NCBI RefSeq assembly: GCF_041200145.1
Contig: NZ_CP165734.1
Coordinates: 5,332,001-5,396,000 of the forward strand
DNA length: 64,000 nt
Direction: 5' to 3'
Origin: Bradyrhizobium sp. LLZ17
GTDB lineage: Bacteria; Pseudomonadota; Alphaproteobacteria; Rhizobiales; Xanthobacteraceae
Of the stretch, positions 43,240-52,491 are shown piece after piece. The position numbers and the translations under genes are program-made. Numbering within the stretch: the stretch's first letter is position 1; the number at the start of each line of letters is the position of its first letter. Under the pieces are notes generated by a model. The model was not told where the DNA came from and ran no database searches. It worked only from the letters and a program-made list of their open reading frames with translations.

Positions 43240-44286
43240 ATGGCTCAGGACACGCTCACGGCGACCGCGCTGACGCTGAAGGATATCGCCCGTCAGGCGG
43301 GCGTCAGCCTTGCGACGGTCGATCGCGTCCTGCACAACCGCCCGGGCGTGCGGCCGGACACGGTCCGTCGCGTCCAGGAGACGATCGCGCGCAACGCGTT
43401 CCAGCCGCATGTGGCCGCAGCCGAGCTGGCCCGCGGCCGCGCCCGCCGCTTTGCGTTCGTGATGCCGTCGGGGCCGAACCCGTTCATGCAGCAGATCGAG
43501 GACTATTTCGGCGAGATGTCGGCCTGGCTCTCGGCCCGCCGCCTCCATGTCGAGACGGTCGCAACCGACGTGTTCGATCCGTCCGTGCTTGCGGCCTCGC
43601 TGGAAGCGTTGTCGGGAGATTACGACGGCGTTGCGGTGGTGGCGCTTGACCATCCCCGCGTCCGCGCCGCGATCAACGATCTCGTCGATGCCGGCAGCAA
43701 GGTGGTGACGCTGGTGTCGGACGTGCCCTCGTCGCGCCGTCATCATTATATCGGCATCGACAACATCGCCGCCGGCCGAACCGCCGGCGCGCTGGTTGGG
43801 CGACTGGCCGGACAAAGATCCGGCAAGGTCGCGATCGTCGCCGGCTCGCAGGGCCTGCGGGACCACGCCGAGCGCATTTTCGGCTTCAACCAGGTAATGG
43901 CCTCGGAATTTCCAGGTCTCAGCGTACTGCCTGTGCTGGAAGGGCGCGATGAGGACGCGCGTACGGAGCAGCTTCTGGCGCGGCTGTTGGGCAAGCATGC
44001 TGACATTGTCGGGCTTTATAACGTCGGCGCCGGCACGCAGGGTGTCGCCAACGCATTGGGCGATGCCGGACGCGACAAGCAGGTGGTGTTCGTCGGGCAC
44101 GACGTTACGGTGCTGACGCGAAAGCTGTTGTTGCAGGGCGTGATGGATGCCGCGATCTCGCAGAATCCGGGACACGAGGCGCGCGCCGCCGTGCGCGTGC
44201 TGCTCGCGCTCGCCCGCGGCGAGCCGATCTTGCGCGAACAGGAGAAGATCAGGATCGACATCGTGATGAGGGACAATCTGCCGTAA
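43240..44286 (+). CDS. LacI family transcriptional regulator of the xylose-type locus
   Basis: 348 residues. The N-terminal LacI helix-turn-helix is LTLKDIARQAGVSLATVDRV, followed by hinge helix AAAELARGRARRFAFV and a type 1 periplasmic-binding-protein-like sensor domain (ITIDNIAAGRTAGALVG form, VGHDVTVLTRKLLLQG). It sits immediately before xylB-xylA and a sugar ABC importer in the same direction, so it is the likely local repressor responding to the imported sugar. An AACGGCG/CGCCGTT inverted repeat downstream of it could be an operator. Confidence 0.9.
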   Translation: MAQDTLTATALTLKDIARQAGVSLATVDRVLHNRPGVRPDTVRRVQETIARNAFQPHVAAAELARGRARRFAFVMPSGPNPFMQQIEDYFGEMSAWLSARRLHVETVATDVFDPSVLAASLEALSGDYDGVAVVALDHPRVRAAINDLVDAGSKVVTLVSDVPSSRRHHYIGIDNIAAGRTAGALVGRLAGQRSGKVAIVAGSQGLRDHAERIFGFNQVMASEFPGLSVLPVLEGRDEDARTEQLLARLLGKHADIVGLYNVGAGTQGVANALGDAGRDKQVVFVGHDVTVLTRKLLLQGVMDAAISQNPGHEARAAVRVLLALARGEPILREQEKIRIDIVMRDNLP

Positions 44287-44310
44287 GCCCAGGGAGCAAA
44301 CGATGGGCTG

Positions 44311-44337
44311 AACGGCGCGAATTTCAAAACCGCCGTT
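44311..44337. promoter_or_regulatory. Inverted repeat upstream of xylB (possible operator)
   Basis: AACGGCG, 13 bases, then CGCCGTT: a perfect 7-bp interrupted palindrome between the LacI-type regulator and xylB. It could be an operator for that regulator or simply a hairpin. The spacing is wider than most LacI-type sites, so the operator reading is tentative. Confidence 0.35.
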
Positions 44338-44393
44338 GCGGGAAGAGGCGACGCAAGCTCGCCCGCCGCAACGGAAACGAAAGGGAGGACGGC

Positions 44394-45848
44394 GTGTATC
44401 TCGGAATGGACATCGGCACGTCCGGTGTGAAGGCGGTGCTCGTGAGCGAAGCCGGCGCGATCGTCGCGACAGCCGCGCGCGAGCTTGCGCTCTCGCATCC
44501 CGCGCCGTTGTGGTCCGAGCAGGATCCCGATGCCTGGGTCGATGCGGCGATCGGCGCGGTCGATGATCTCGCGGCCCACCATCCGCGTGAGGCCGCGCAG
44601 GTGCGCGGCATCGGCCTGTCAGGTCAGATGCATGGCGCGACGCTGCTCGGTGAGGACGGCCGCCCGCTGCGGCCAGCGATCCTCTGGAACGATGGCCGCT
44701 CGCAGGCCGAATGCGGCGAACTCACGCGGCGCTGTCCGTCGCTTCACGGCATTGCCGGCAATCTGGCGATGCCCGGCTTCACGGCGCCAAAGCTGCTCTG
44801 GGTCGCGCGGCACGAGCCCAAAATCTTCGAACGTGTCGCAAAGGTGCTGCTGCCGAAGGCCTATGTCCGATTCCGCCTCACCGGCGAGATGGTCGAGGAC
44901 ATGTCCGATGCCGCCGGCACGCTGTGGCTCGATGTCGGCCGACGCCGCTGGTCGGCCCTGCTGCTGCATGCCACCGGTCTCGATCTCCACCACATGCCGC
45001 GTCTCGTCGAGGGCAGCGAGGCGAGCGCGGTGCTCGCGCCGGAATTGGCCCAGCGCTGGGGCATGGCGAACCAAGTCGTGGTCGCCGGCGGCGCCGGAGA
45101 TTGCGCGGCGAGCGCGATCGGGCTCGGTGCGATCGCGCCGGGCGATGCGTTTCTGTCACTGGGAACCTCGGGCGTGGTGTTCCGCGTCACCGATCGCTTT
45201 GCGCCGGCACCGGCCTCGGCCGTGCACGCCTTTTGCCACGCACTGCCCGGGCTCTGGCACCAGATGGGCGTGATGCTGTCGGCCGCGGCCTCGCTCGCCT
45301 GGCTTTCCGGCGTCATGGACGTGCCCGCCGCGGCGCTGCTGGCGCCGCTCGGCGAACGCGTCGACGGGCCGAGTCCGATAAAATTCCTGCCCTATCTCGA
45401 CGGTGAGCGTACACCGCACAACGACGCCGCCGCGAGCGGGGCCTTCGTGGGCCTGCGGGGTGCGACCGGGCGCGCCCAGATGGTTCAGGCCGTGCTCGAG
45501 GGTGTCGCCTTCGCGGCGCGCGACAATCTCGCGGCACTAAGTGCGGCGAGCGGGCCGATCGCCGAGGTCGATCTCGTCGGCGGTGGCTCGCGCTCGCCGC
45601 TATGGGCGCAGATCTGTGCCGACGTGCTCGGCATTCCCGTTCACCGGGTCGAGGAAGGTGAGGTGGGCGCAGCACTCGGTGCTGCGCGGCTTGGCCTGCT
45701 TGCGGTCACCGGCGAAGACCCGGCGCAGGTCTGCACGCGCCCGCGGCGGCTCGCAACCTTCGCCCCTCGCGCATCCGTCGTTCCCGCCTATGACGAGGCC
45801 TATGGCCGTTGGCGTAATCTCTATCCCGCCTTGAAGGAGCGTGCTTAA
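44394..45848 (+). CDS. xylB: Xylulokinase
   Basis: A 484-residue FGGY-family kinase. It has the N-terminal MDIGTSGVKAVLV phosphate-binding motif, GLSGQMHGATLL and the C-terminal VVAGGAGDCAASAIG and VGGGSRSPLWAQICAD blocks. It phosphorylates D-xylulose made by XylA. The start is a GTG at 44394 after agggagg. It is followed directly by xylA. Confidence 0.95.
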   Translation: MYLGMDIGTSGVKAVLVSEAGAIVATAARELALSHPAPLWSEQDPDAWVDAAIGAVDDLAAHHPREAAQVRGIGLSGQMHGATLLGEDGRPLRPAILWNDGRSQAECGELTRRCPSLHGIAGNLAMPGFTAPKLLWVARHEPKIFERVAKVLLPKAYVRFRLTGEMVEDMSDAAGTLWLDVGRRRWSALLLHATGLDLHHMPRLVEGSEASAVLAPELAQRWGMANQVVVAGGAGDCAASAIGLGAIAPGDAFLSLGTSGVVFRVTDRFAPAPASAVHAFCHALPGLWHQMGVMLSAAASLAWLSGVMDVPAAALLAPLGERVDGPSPIKFLPYLDGERTPHNDAAASGAFVGLRGATGRAQMVQAVLEGVAFAARDNLAALSAASGPIAEVDLVGGGSRSPLWAQICADVLGIPVHRVEEGEVGAALGAARLGLLAVTGEDPAQVCTRPRRLATFAPRASVVPAYDEAYGRWRNLYPALKERA

Positions 45849-47171
45849 GTGAACGTGTCAGCCAAATTCTTCGACGCAAGCGCGCCGATTGCCTTTGAAG
45901 GCAAGGACGCCAAGAGCCCACTTGCCTTCCGCTGGTACGACAAGGACCGGCTTGTGCATGGCCGCCGGCTCGAAGACCATCTGCGCTTCGCCGTCTGCTA
46001 CTGGCATTCGTTCTGCTGGCCCGGCGGCGATCCGTTCGGCGGCGAGACGTTCTTGCGCCCCTGGCATCACGGCACCGACCCGATGGCCATGGCGCGGGCC
46101 AAGGCCGACATCGCCTTCGAGCTGTTCCGCCTGCTGGATGTGCCCTTCTTCACCTTCCACGACGTCGATGCGGCGCCGGAAGGCAACTCGCTCGCGGAGT
46201 CCGTCGCCAACCTCAACGCTATCGCCGATCTGTTCGAACAGAAGATGGCATCAAGCAAGGTTCGCCTGCTCTGGGGCACCGCGAACCTGTTCACGCATCG
46301 GCGCTACATGGCCGGCGCTGCGACCAATCCGGACCCCGAGATCTTCACCTATGCCGCCGGCCAGGTCCGCGCCGCGCTGGAAGTGACGCACCGGCTCGGC
46401 GGCCAGAACTACGTGCTGTGGGGCGGGCGCGAGGGCTACGAGACGCTGCTCAACACCGATCTCAAGCGCGAGCTCGACCAGCTCGGCCGTTTCGTTTCGA
46501 TGGTCGTCGAGCACAAGCACAAGATCGGCTTCAAGGGCCCGCTCCTGATCGAGCCCAAACCGAAGGAGCCGACCAAGCATCAATATGATTTCGATGTCGC
46601 CACCTGTTACGGCTTCCTCCAGCGTTACGATCTGTTGCAGGACGTCAAGCTCAACATCGAGCAGAACCACGCCATCCTTGCCGGCCACTCGTTCCATCAC
46701 GAGGTCGCGCTCGCCGAGGCGCTCGGTGTCTTTGGCTCGCTCGACATCAATCGTGGCGACGATCTGCTCGGCTGGGACACCGACCAGTTCGCCATGAACG
46801 TGCCGGAGCTGGCGCTGGTGTTCCACGAGCTGCTGCAGCGCGGCGGCTTCTCCACCGGCGGCCTCAATTTCGACGCCAAGATCAGGCGCCAATCGATCGA
46901 TCCGGACGACCTGATCCACGCCCATGTCGGTTCGATGGATGCCTGCGCGCGGGCGTTGCTGGCCGCTGCCGACATGCTCGATGCCGGCGCGCTCGCAACG
47001 CCGCTCGCTGAACGTTATGCGGGGTGGGCGGGGGCCGAAGGTCGCGCTATCCTTGGGGGCCAACGTACGCTCGCCGATCTCGCCGACCGCGCGCTAGGCT
47101 CCGGCTTCGATCCGCAGCCGCGCTCGGGACGGCAGGAATATCTGGAATCGCTGGTCAACCGCTATGTTTGA
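45849..47171 (+). CDS. xylA: Xylose isomerase
   Basis: A 440-residue class II xylose isomerase. It carries [54 protein letters not shown] (metal ligands) and [16 protein letters not shown]. It interconverts xylose and xylulose. The start is the GTG at 45849, zero bases after the xylB stop, so the pair is co-translated. It is followed by the ABC importer genes. Confidence 0.97.
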   Translation: MNVSAKFFDASAPIAFEGKDAKSPLAFRWYDKDRLVHGRRLEDHLRFAVCYWHSFCWPGGDPFGGETFLRPWHHGTDPMAMARAKADIAFELFRLLDVPFFTFHDVDAAPEGNSLAESVANLNAIADLFEQKMASSKVRLLWGTANLFTHRRYMAGAATNPDPEIFTYAAGQVRAALEVTHRLGGQNYVLWGGREGYETLLNTDLKRELDQLGRFVSMVVEHKHKIGFKGPLLIEPKPKEPTKHQYDFDVATCYGFLQRYDLLQDVKLNIEQNHAILAGHSFHHEVALAEALGVFGSLDINRGDDLLGWDTDQFAMNVPELALVFHELLQRGGFSTGGLNFDAKIRRQSIDPDDLIHAHVGSMDACARALLAAADMLDAGALATPLAERYAGWAGAEGRAILGGQRTLADLADRALGSGFDPQPRSGRQEYLESLVNRYV

Positions 47172-47183
47172 ACGAGGCCGATC

Positions 47184-47942
47184 ATGAGTACGCCTGCCGC
47201 AACCCCCGTCCTGCAATTGACCGGCATCGGCAAGGAGTTCGGCGCGATCCGCGCGCTGCACGACGTCGACATGCGGGTCGAGCCCGGCGAGGTCGTCGGC
47301 TTGATGGGCGACAACGGCGCCGGAAAGTCGACGCTGGTGAAGATCATCGCCGGCAATTTCCGTCCCAGCCACGGCGAGATCCGTTTCGCCGGCTCGCCGG
47401 TTCATTTCTCTCGTCCGATCGATGCCCGCACCGTCGGCATCGAGGTGGTCTATCAGGATCTCGCAATCGCCGACAATCTGACGGCCGCGGCCAATGTCTT
47501 CCTCGGCCGCGAGCTCAAGCGCAAGATCGGCCCGTTGTCGCTGCTCGACCACAAGGCGATGGCGGCGCGCGCGCTCGAGCTATTCGGCGAGTTGCGCTCC
47601 GAAACGCGGCCGCATGATCTCGTCAAGCTGATGTCGGGCGGCCAGCGCCAGGCGGTCGCGATCGCCCGCACCCGGCTCTCCAACGCCAAGCTCGTGATGA
47701 TGGACGAGCCGACGGCCGCGATTTCGGTGCGCCAGGTCGAGCAGGTGCTCGGCCTGATCCATCGCCTGAAGGAACAGGGCGTCGCGGTGATGCTGATCTC
47801 ACACCGTATGCCCGACGTGTTCGCGGTCTGCGACCGCGTTATCGTCATGCGTCGCGGCGAGAAGCGCGCCGACAAGCCGATCCGGGACACCAGCCCCGAA
47901 GAGGTGACCGCCCTCATCACCGGCGCGAAGGAGGCTGCATAA
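47184..47942 (+). CDS. Sugar ABC transporter ATP-binding protein (single-domain)
   Basis: 252 residues with one ABC domain: Walker A GDNGAGKSTLVK, signature LMSGGQRQAVAIAR, Walker B LVMMDEPTAA and the switch His in LISHRM. Most ribose/xylose-type ATPases (RbsA, XylG) have two fused ABC domains; the single-domain form resembles the FrcA fructose type. Gene order with the permease and binding protein and the link to xylAB suggest a pentose importer. Confidence 0.9.
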   Translation: MSTPAATPVLQLTGIGKEFGAIRALHDVDMRVEPGEVVGLMGDNGAGKSTLVKIIAGNFRPSHGEIRFAGSPVHFSRPIDARTVGIEVVYQDLAIADNLTAAANVFLGRELKRKIGPLSLLDHKAMAARALELFGELRSETRPHDLVKLMSGGQRQAVAIARTRLSNAKLVMMDEPTAAISVRQVEQVLGLIHRLKEQGVAVMLISHRMPDVFAVCDRVIVMRRGEKRADKPIRDTSPEEVTALITGAKEAA

Positions 47943-49013
47943 ATGGCGATGCCCTTGGAATCTCCGATCACCTTCTCGAATATCGGCAAGATCAGATGGT
48001 GGCAGCGCGGCATCTTCGCCTCCCAGACCGGCTACGTGCTGATCGCGCTGGCGGTGCTGCTGGTGGTCATGCATTTTGCGAGCCCCTATTTCTTCACCGA
48101 AGGCAACATGCAGAACGTGGCGAAGAACTTTTCCTTCATCGCCATCGCCACCCTCGGCATCACCTTCGTCATCATCACTGGCGGCATCGACCTCTCGGTC
48201 GGCTCGATGATGTGCTTTTCCGCCATGATCACCTCGATGGTCATGGTCGAGCTGTCGGCGCCCGGATCGCCGCTCGTCCACCTGGCCGCCGACGGTAAGA
48301 CCGCGATCGCCAATGTGCCGGGCCTGATCCTGCTGCTGTCGGTGCTGGCCGGGCTTTTGGTCGCGCTGCTCGTCGGACTCGTCAACGGCTTCTGCATCGC
48401 GGTGCTGGGACTATCGCCGTTCGTAACCACGCTCGGCATGCTCTCGATCGTGCGTGGGCTCGCCTATGTCGTCTCGAACGGTCGCGGCAGCTTCCCTGGC
48501 GGCCCCGATGCCGACTATTTTTATGCGCTCACCTCGGGCGACATACTCGGCGTGCCGATGCCCTTCATCTACCTGCTGATCCTCGCCGCGATCATGGCGG
48601 TCGTGCTGCATCACAGCTCGTTCGGCCGCCATGTCTTCGCGCTCGGCGGCAACGAGAAGGCGGCCGAGCTGACCGGCATCCCGGTCGTGCGCGTCAAGAT
48701 CGAGGTCTATGTGATCTGCGCGGTCGCCGCAGGGCTGCAGGGCATCATCATCTCGGGCTGGCTCGGATCGGCGCCCGCGAACATGGCGACTTCGTATGAG
48801 CTGAACGTGATCGCCGCGGCCGTCATCGGCGGTGCCAACCTTGCCGGCGGCGTCGGCGGGCCGCTCGGTGCCATCGTCGGCTGCGTGCTGCTCGAGGTGA
48901 TCCGCAACGGCCTCGTGCTCGCGCAGGTCAACTCCTACTGGCAGCAGACGCTGGTGGGCGTGATCATCATCCTGGCCGTGCTGGTCGATCGGATCCGGTC
49001 GCGCATGACTTGA
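47943..49013 (+). CDS. Sugar ABC transporter permease (RbsC/XylH family)
   Basis: 356 residues with about nine hydrophobic helices. It shows the BPD_transp_2 family blocks GIDLSVGSMMCFSAMI, GFCIAVLGLSPFVTTLGM and AAAVIGGANLAGGVGGPLGA. It begins immediately after the ATPase stop, so the genes are coupled. A perfect 10-bp hairpin lies between this gene and the binding-protein gene. Confidence 0.92.
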   Translation: MAMPLESPITFSNIGKIRWWQRGIFASQTGYVLIALAVLLVVMHFASPYFFTEGNMQNVAKNFSFIAIATLGITFVIITGGIDLSVGSMMCFSAMITSMVMVELSAPGSPLVHLAADGKTAIANVPGLILLLSVLAGLLVALLVGLVNGFCIAVLGLSPFVTTLGMLSIVRGLAYVVSNGRGSFPGGPDADYFYALTSGDILGVPMPFIYLLILAAIMAVVLHHSSFGRHVFALGGNEKAAELTGIPVVRVKIEVYVICAVAAGLQGIIISGWLGSAPANMATSYELNVIAAAVIGGANLAGGVGGPLGAIVGCVLLEVIRNGLVLAQVNSYWQQTLVGVIIILAVLVDRIRSRMT

Positions 49014-49021
49014 GAACGACT

Positions 49022-49065
49022 TTTCCGGGAGAATAACGATTTATCGTCTATCCGCCTCCCGGAAA
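49022..49065 (+). promoter_or_regulatory. Nested hairpin between the permease and binding-protein genes
   Basis: Outer arms tttccgggag (49022-49031) and ctcccggaaa (49056-49065) pair perfectly; an inner palindrome acgat-tt-atcgt sits in the loop. It may stabilise one transcript end, or the inner element may be an operator. There is no T-run, so it is not a classical terminator. Confidence 0.55.
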
Positions 49066-49102
49066 GTTTCAAAGGATAGGCATCACAGTGTGGAGGGAAA
49101 CT

Positions 49103-50035
49103 ATGAGGAAACTACTTCTGGCCGGCATGGCCGTTGCGATGATGGCAACGCCGGCATTCGCGCAGACCTACAAGTTCGCGGTCGTGCCCAAGGCGATGAA
49201 CAATCCGTTCTTCGACGTGGCGCGCGACGGCTGCCTCAAGCGCGCCAAGGAGCTCGGCAACGTCGAATGTATCTACAAGGGGCCGATCGAGCACGAGCCG
49301 GCGACACAGGCGCAGATCATCCAGGACTTCATCACGCAGAAGGTGGATGGGCTTGCGATCTCGGTCGCCGACGTTGCGGCGATGACCAAGTCGATCGACG
49401 CGGCCGCCGCGGCCGGTATCCCCGTCATCACGTTTGACGCGGATGCGCCGGGCTCCAAGCGCCTCGCCTATATCGGCACCAATAACAAGGACTTCGGTCT
49501 CGCGCTGGGCAAGCAGCTGCTCCAGCTCCGGCCCGAGGGCGGCAAATATGCCATGGTCTCCGGTGGTCCGGGCGCCAAGAACCTTGCCGAGCGCGTCGAC
49601 GGCGTGCGCGAAGCGCTCAAGGGTTCGAAATGGGTCGAGGTCTCTGGTTCGCCGACCTTCTGCAACGACGATTCCGCGCTTGCGGTTCAGCAGATGGCCG
49701 ACCTGCGTACCGCGACGCCGGATCTCGCGGCAATCGTGCCGGTCGGCGGCTGGCCGATGTTCGCGCCCGAGGGCTACAAGGCCTTCGTCAACAAGAACAA
49801 GAAGGACATCGATGCCGGCAAGTTCACCCTTGTCGTCGCCGATACGCTGAAGATGCAGCTCGAACTGCTGCGCGACGGCTATTCCAACGCGTTGACCGGG
49901 CAGCGCCCGTTCGAGATGGGCGAGAAGTCGATGGACACTCTGCTGGCGATCAAGAAGGGCCAGAAGGTGCCGGAGATCATCTATACCGGCCTCGATCTCG
50001 TGACCAAGGACAACGTTGCGAAGATGCTGAAGTAG
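49103..50035 (+). CDS. Sugar ABC transporter substrate-binding protein
   Basis: A 310-residue periplasmic type 1 binding protein. The signal peptide is MRKLLLAGMAVAMMATPAFA, then QTYKFAVVPKAMNNPFFDVA. RbsB-like features include DGLAISVADVAAMTKSI and GIPVITFDADAPGSKRLAYI. It delivers a sugar, probably a pentose, to the permease. The ATG at 49103 follows ggaggga. A strong hairpin follows its stop. Confidence 0.93.
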   Translation: MRKLLLAGMAVAMMATPAFAQTYKFAVVPKAMNNPFFDVARDGCLKRAKELGNVECIYKGPIEHEPATQAQIIQDFITQKVDGLAISVADVAAMTKSIDAAAAAGIPVITFDADAPGSKRLAYIGTNNKDFGLALGKQLLQLRPEGGKYAMVSGGPGAKNLAERVDGVREALKGSKWVEVSGSPTFCNDDSALAVQQMADLRTATPDLAAIVPVGGWPMFAPEGYKAFVNKNKKDIDAGKFTLVVADTLKMQLELLRDGYSNALTGQRPFEMGEKSMDTLLAIKKGQKVPEIIYTGLDLVTKDNVAKMLK

Positions 50036-50062
50036 GAGCGGCCCCAGCCCCTCGCTGAGAGC

Positions 50063-50095
50063 CTCTCCCGCTTGCGGCTTCCGCAAGCGGGAGAG
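50063..50095 (+). repeat. Perfect 15-bp hairpin after the binding-protein gene
   Basis: Arms ctctcccgcttgcgg (50063-50077) and ccgcaagcgggagag (50081-50095) with a 3-base loop. The sequence belongs to the ctctccc...gggagag intergenic repeat group also seen at 61668-61820. It probably ends or stabilises the importer transcript. The aldo/keto reductase remnant starts just after it. Confidence 0.75.
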
Positions 50096-50116
50096 ATCAA
50101 TCGGAAGTTTGAACGA

Positions 50117-50272
50117 ATGGGAATGAAACGATCGCGGCTAGGCTCCGTCGACGTTACGTCAATCGGCCTCGGTTCCGCTCCGCTCGGCGGATTGTTTACG
50201 CCGGTCAGCGCGGCCGATGCGGAGGCGACGCTGGAGCGTGCCTGGTCGCTGGGGGCGGAGCGTGAGCCATGA
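50117..50272 (+). pseudogene. Aldo/keto reductase remnant (N-terminal fragment)
   Basis: About 45 residues (MGMKRSRLGSVDVTSIGLGS, then APLGGLFTPV and DAEATLERAWSLG) match the N-terminus of aldo/keto reductases of the L-fucose dehydrogenase type, normally ~320 residues. The reading then stops after GAEREP, overlapping the amidohydrolase start by four bases. The core of the gene is missing, consistent with an internal deletion joining its first codons to its last few. It probably once oxidised the imported sugar. Confidence 0.75.
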
Positions 50273-51117
50273 TCATCGACGCCCACCAGCACTTCTGGGA
50301 CCCGACGCACGCCGACTATCCCTGGATGGACGCGCCGGAACTCGCGCCGATCCGCCGCGCCTTCGCTCCCGCCGATCTCGGCCCGTTGTTGAAAGCAAAC
50401 GGCATCGACGCGAGCATCCTGGTGCAGTGCCGCTCCGCGCTCGCTGAGACCGAGCAATTCCTGCGCATTGCGCGCGACACGCCTTTCGTCGCTGGTGTCG
50501 TCGGCTGGGTCGACCTGACTGATGGTTGGGTTGGCGAAACGCTCGATCGTCTGCGCGTCATGCGGGGCGGGGACAAGCTGGTCGGCATCCGCCACCAGGT
50601 GCACGACGAGCCAGACCCGGATTGGCTGTTGCGCGAGGACGTTCGGCGCGGACTGACCGCGGTGTTCGCCCATGATCTCGCCTACGATTTCCTGGTCCGG
50701 ACCCGCGAACTGCCGGCCGCGATCGCGACCGCGCAGGCGTTTCCGCACGCGCGCTTCGTGCTCGATCACGCCGCCAAGCCGCCGATCGCCGATGGCTGGC
50801 GCCCGGAATGGGCGGATCACATCGCAGCACTTGCTGCCTGCGGCAACGTCTGGTGCAAGATCTCGGGGCTGGCCACGGAAGCGGCCTGGAACGATTGGGA
50901 TGCCGAGCGGCTGTTTCGGTTCGTCGAGCACGCCGCGAAATATTTTGGCGAGGATCGCCTGATCTTCGGCTCCGATTGGCCGGTGTGCTTGCTGGCGGGG
51001 AGCTATGGCGAGATCAAGAGCGCGCTGGAGACGTGCCTGGCGAAGCTCGGGCCGCAGGCGCGGGACAAGGCGTTCGGGGTGAATGCGAAGGCGGCGTATC
51101 GGTTGGCGATCGTGTAG
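50269..51117 (+). CDS. Amidohydrolase family protein (sugar-lactonase type)
   Basis: A 282-residue TIM-barrel amidohydrolase_2. It has the metal-binding HxH near the start (IDAHQHFWDP), RFVLDHAAKPPI, and the final acidic FGSDWPVCLLAG. It resembles L-fuconolactonase and related sugar-lactone hydrolases. Beside the aldo/keto reductase remnant and a sugar importer, it probably opened the lactone made by that dehydrogenase. Its ATG at 50269 overlaps the end of the remnant. Confidence 0.85.
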   Translation: MIIDAHQHFWDPTHADYPWMDAPELAPIRRAFAPADLGPLLKANGIDASILVQCRSALAETEQFLRIARDTPFVAGVVGWVDLTDGWVGETLDRLRVMRGGDKLVGIRHQVHDEPDPDWLLREDVRRGLTAVFAHDLAYDFLVRTRELPAAIATAQAFPHARFVLDHAAKPPIADGWRPEWADHIAALAACGNVWCKISGLATEAAWNDWDAERLFRFVEHAAKYFGEDRLIFGSDWPVCLLAGSYGEIKSALETCLAKLGPQARDKAFGVNAKAAYRLAIV

Positions 51118-51124
51118 GCCATGT

Positions 51125-51278
51125 GCTCGGTTTCCCTTCTCCCCTTGTGGGAGAAGGTGGCGCGAAGCGCCGGATGAGGGGTCTCTCTCCGCAAGCCTCA
51201 CTCGCATGATCATGCGCGGCGAGAACCCCTCACCCAAGTGAGCCTGTGTCTCCCAGCAGAACCGCCCTCTCCCACAAG
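51125..51278. repeat. ctctccc/gggagag-type intergenic repeat, left part (interrupted by IS5)
   Basis: Contains ttctccccttgtgggagaagg, then gcgccggatgagggg and a complementary gaacccctcacc, and ends ccctctcccacaag. The missing gggagaggg arm continues after the IS at 52455. Joining the two gives an intact repeat. Confidence 0.75.
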
Positions 51279-52454
51279 GAGGGCTTTGCACAATCGGCTG
51301 CACGTGATTCTTTGAATCATGGCTGATTCTAGCGAGGTGAGCCAAGCATGGTCGAGCGCAATGTCGGTCAAATGAGCTTGGCGGATGTCCTGGTTCGGGC
51401 ACGCCGAGGCAGCATCCTGGATGAGGTGGAGGCTGTTGTGGATTGGGCGCCGCTGCGCTCGCTTCTTGGCAAGCGGGGTGGCGATGGTGCCGGTAACAGC
51501 AGCTATCCAGCGGAAGTCATGCTTCGCTGCTTGCTCGCCGGGATCTGGCACAATCTGTCCGATCCGGCGCTGGAAGCCGCCATTGCGGACCGGCTGTCGT
51601 TTCGTCGCTTTGTTGGTCTGAGCCTGCACGATCAGACCCCGGATCACACGACATTGTGGCGGTTTCGGCAGGAACTCGCCAAGGACGGTCTGATCGAGAA
51701 GGTGTTCGCGGAGATCAATCGGCAGTTGGAGGCCAAGAAGCTGATCCTCAAGCAGGGGACGCTGGTCGACGCCTCGTTGATCCCGGCCCGAGCCACTCCG
51801 CCCCGCAAGGCACGCAAGGATGGCGAGGATACGCCATCTGCGGATCGCGATGCACGCTGGGGCCGGAAAGGCAAAAAGAGCGTGTTCGGCTACAAGATCC
51901 ACACGGGTGTGGATGCCGGTCACACCATCATTCGTCGTGTCCACATGACGGATGCCTCGATCACTGATACAGAACCGGCGGATCGTCTGTTCTGTGGTGA
52001 TGAGGAAGCGGTCTATGGCGATCAGGCCTATTACACGCATGCCCGGCACGCGCGCCTGACCGAAGCCGGTATCAAGGATCGCCTGATGCGTCGTCCGAAC
52101 AAGCATCATCCCGAACTGCCGCCACGACAGAAGCTGCGCAACAAGCTGATCGCGAAGATACGCTCAGCCGTGGAGCGACCGTACGCCGTGTTCAAGGAGC
52201 ATTATGGTCTGCGGCGGATGCGCTTCTTCAACTTCGCGCGCAACCAGACGCACATCGTGCTGGCCTGTTGCGCCTACAATCTGCGTCGCGCGGCCGGCGC
52301 CTTGGCCGCGCAACGCCCAGAGTCCGTCTCCGTTTGAAAAAACGGAGGACAACAGGGGTGAAATGAGCAAAATGCCGCTCACTGCAGCGGGCTGACAGCA
52401 AAAAAGCCCGCGACGCACCTCAAGCGCCCGCTCGCCCCTCTGTGCAAAGCCCTC
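51279..52454 (+). mobile_element. IS5-family insertion sequence, complete, 1176 bp
   Basis: The ends are perfect 14-bp inverted repeats, gagggctttgcaca at 51279 and its complement at 52441-52454. The flanking 5-bp ACAAG at 51274-51278 and 52455-52459 is the apparent target duplication. One transposase gene fills the element. Excising it with one ACAAG copy restores a ctctccc-acaag-gggagag palindromic repeat. Confidence 0.93.
51348..52337 (+). CDS. IS5-family transposase
   Basis: A 329-residue DDE transposase. It has the N-terminal DUF772-like region (LPSYPAEVMLRCLLAGIWHN form), the DDE domain with first Asp in GTLVDASLIPA, second in AVYGDQAYY, and the Glu region VERPYAVFKEHYGLRRMRFF. It is uninterrupted and within intact ends, so the element may be active. 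Confidence 0.95.
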   Translation: MVERNVGQMSLADVLVRARRGSILDEVEAVVDWAPLRSLLGKRGGDGAGNSSYPAEVMLRCLLAGIWHNLSDPALEAAIADRLSFRRFVGLSLHDQTPDHTTLWRFRQELAKDGLIEKVFAEINRQLEAKKLILKQGTLVDASLIPARATPPRKARKDGEDTPSADRDARWGRKGKKSVFGYKIHTGVDAGHTIIRRVHMTDASITDTEPADRLFCGDEEAVYGDQAYYTHARHARLTEAGIKDRLMRRPNKHHPELPPRQKLRNKLIAKIRSAVERPYAVFKEHYGLRRMRFFNFARNQTHIVLACCAYNLRRAAGALAAQRPESVSV

Positions 52455-52491
52455 ACAAGGGGAGAGGGCGCAGCAACGCGCATCGCTTTCC

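Noticed and set aside
51279..52454. IS5 element and nearby IS110 considered as ends of one composite island
   Set aside because: Different families about 19 kb apart with ordinary core genes between them.
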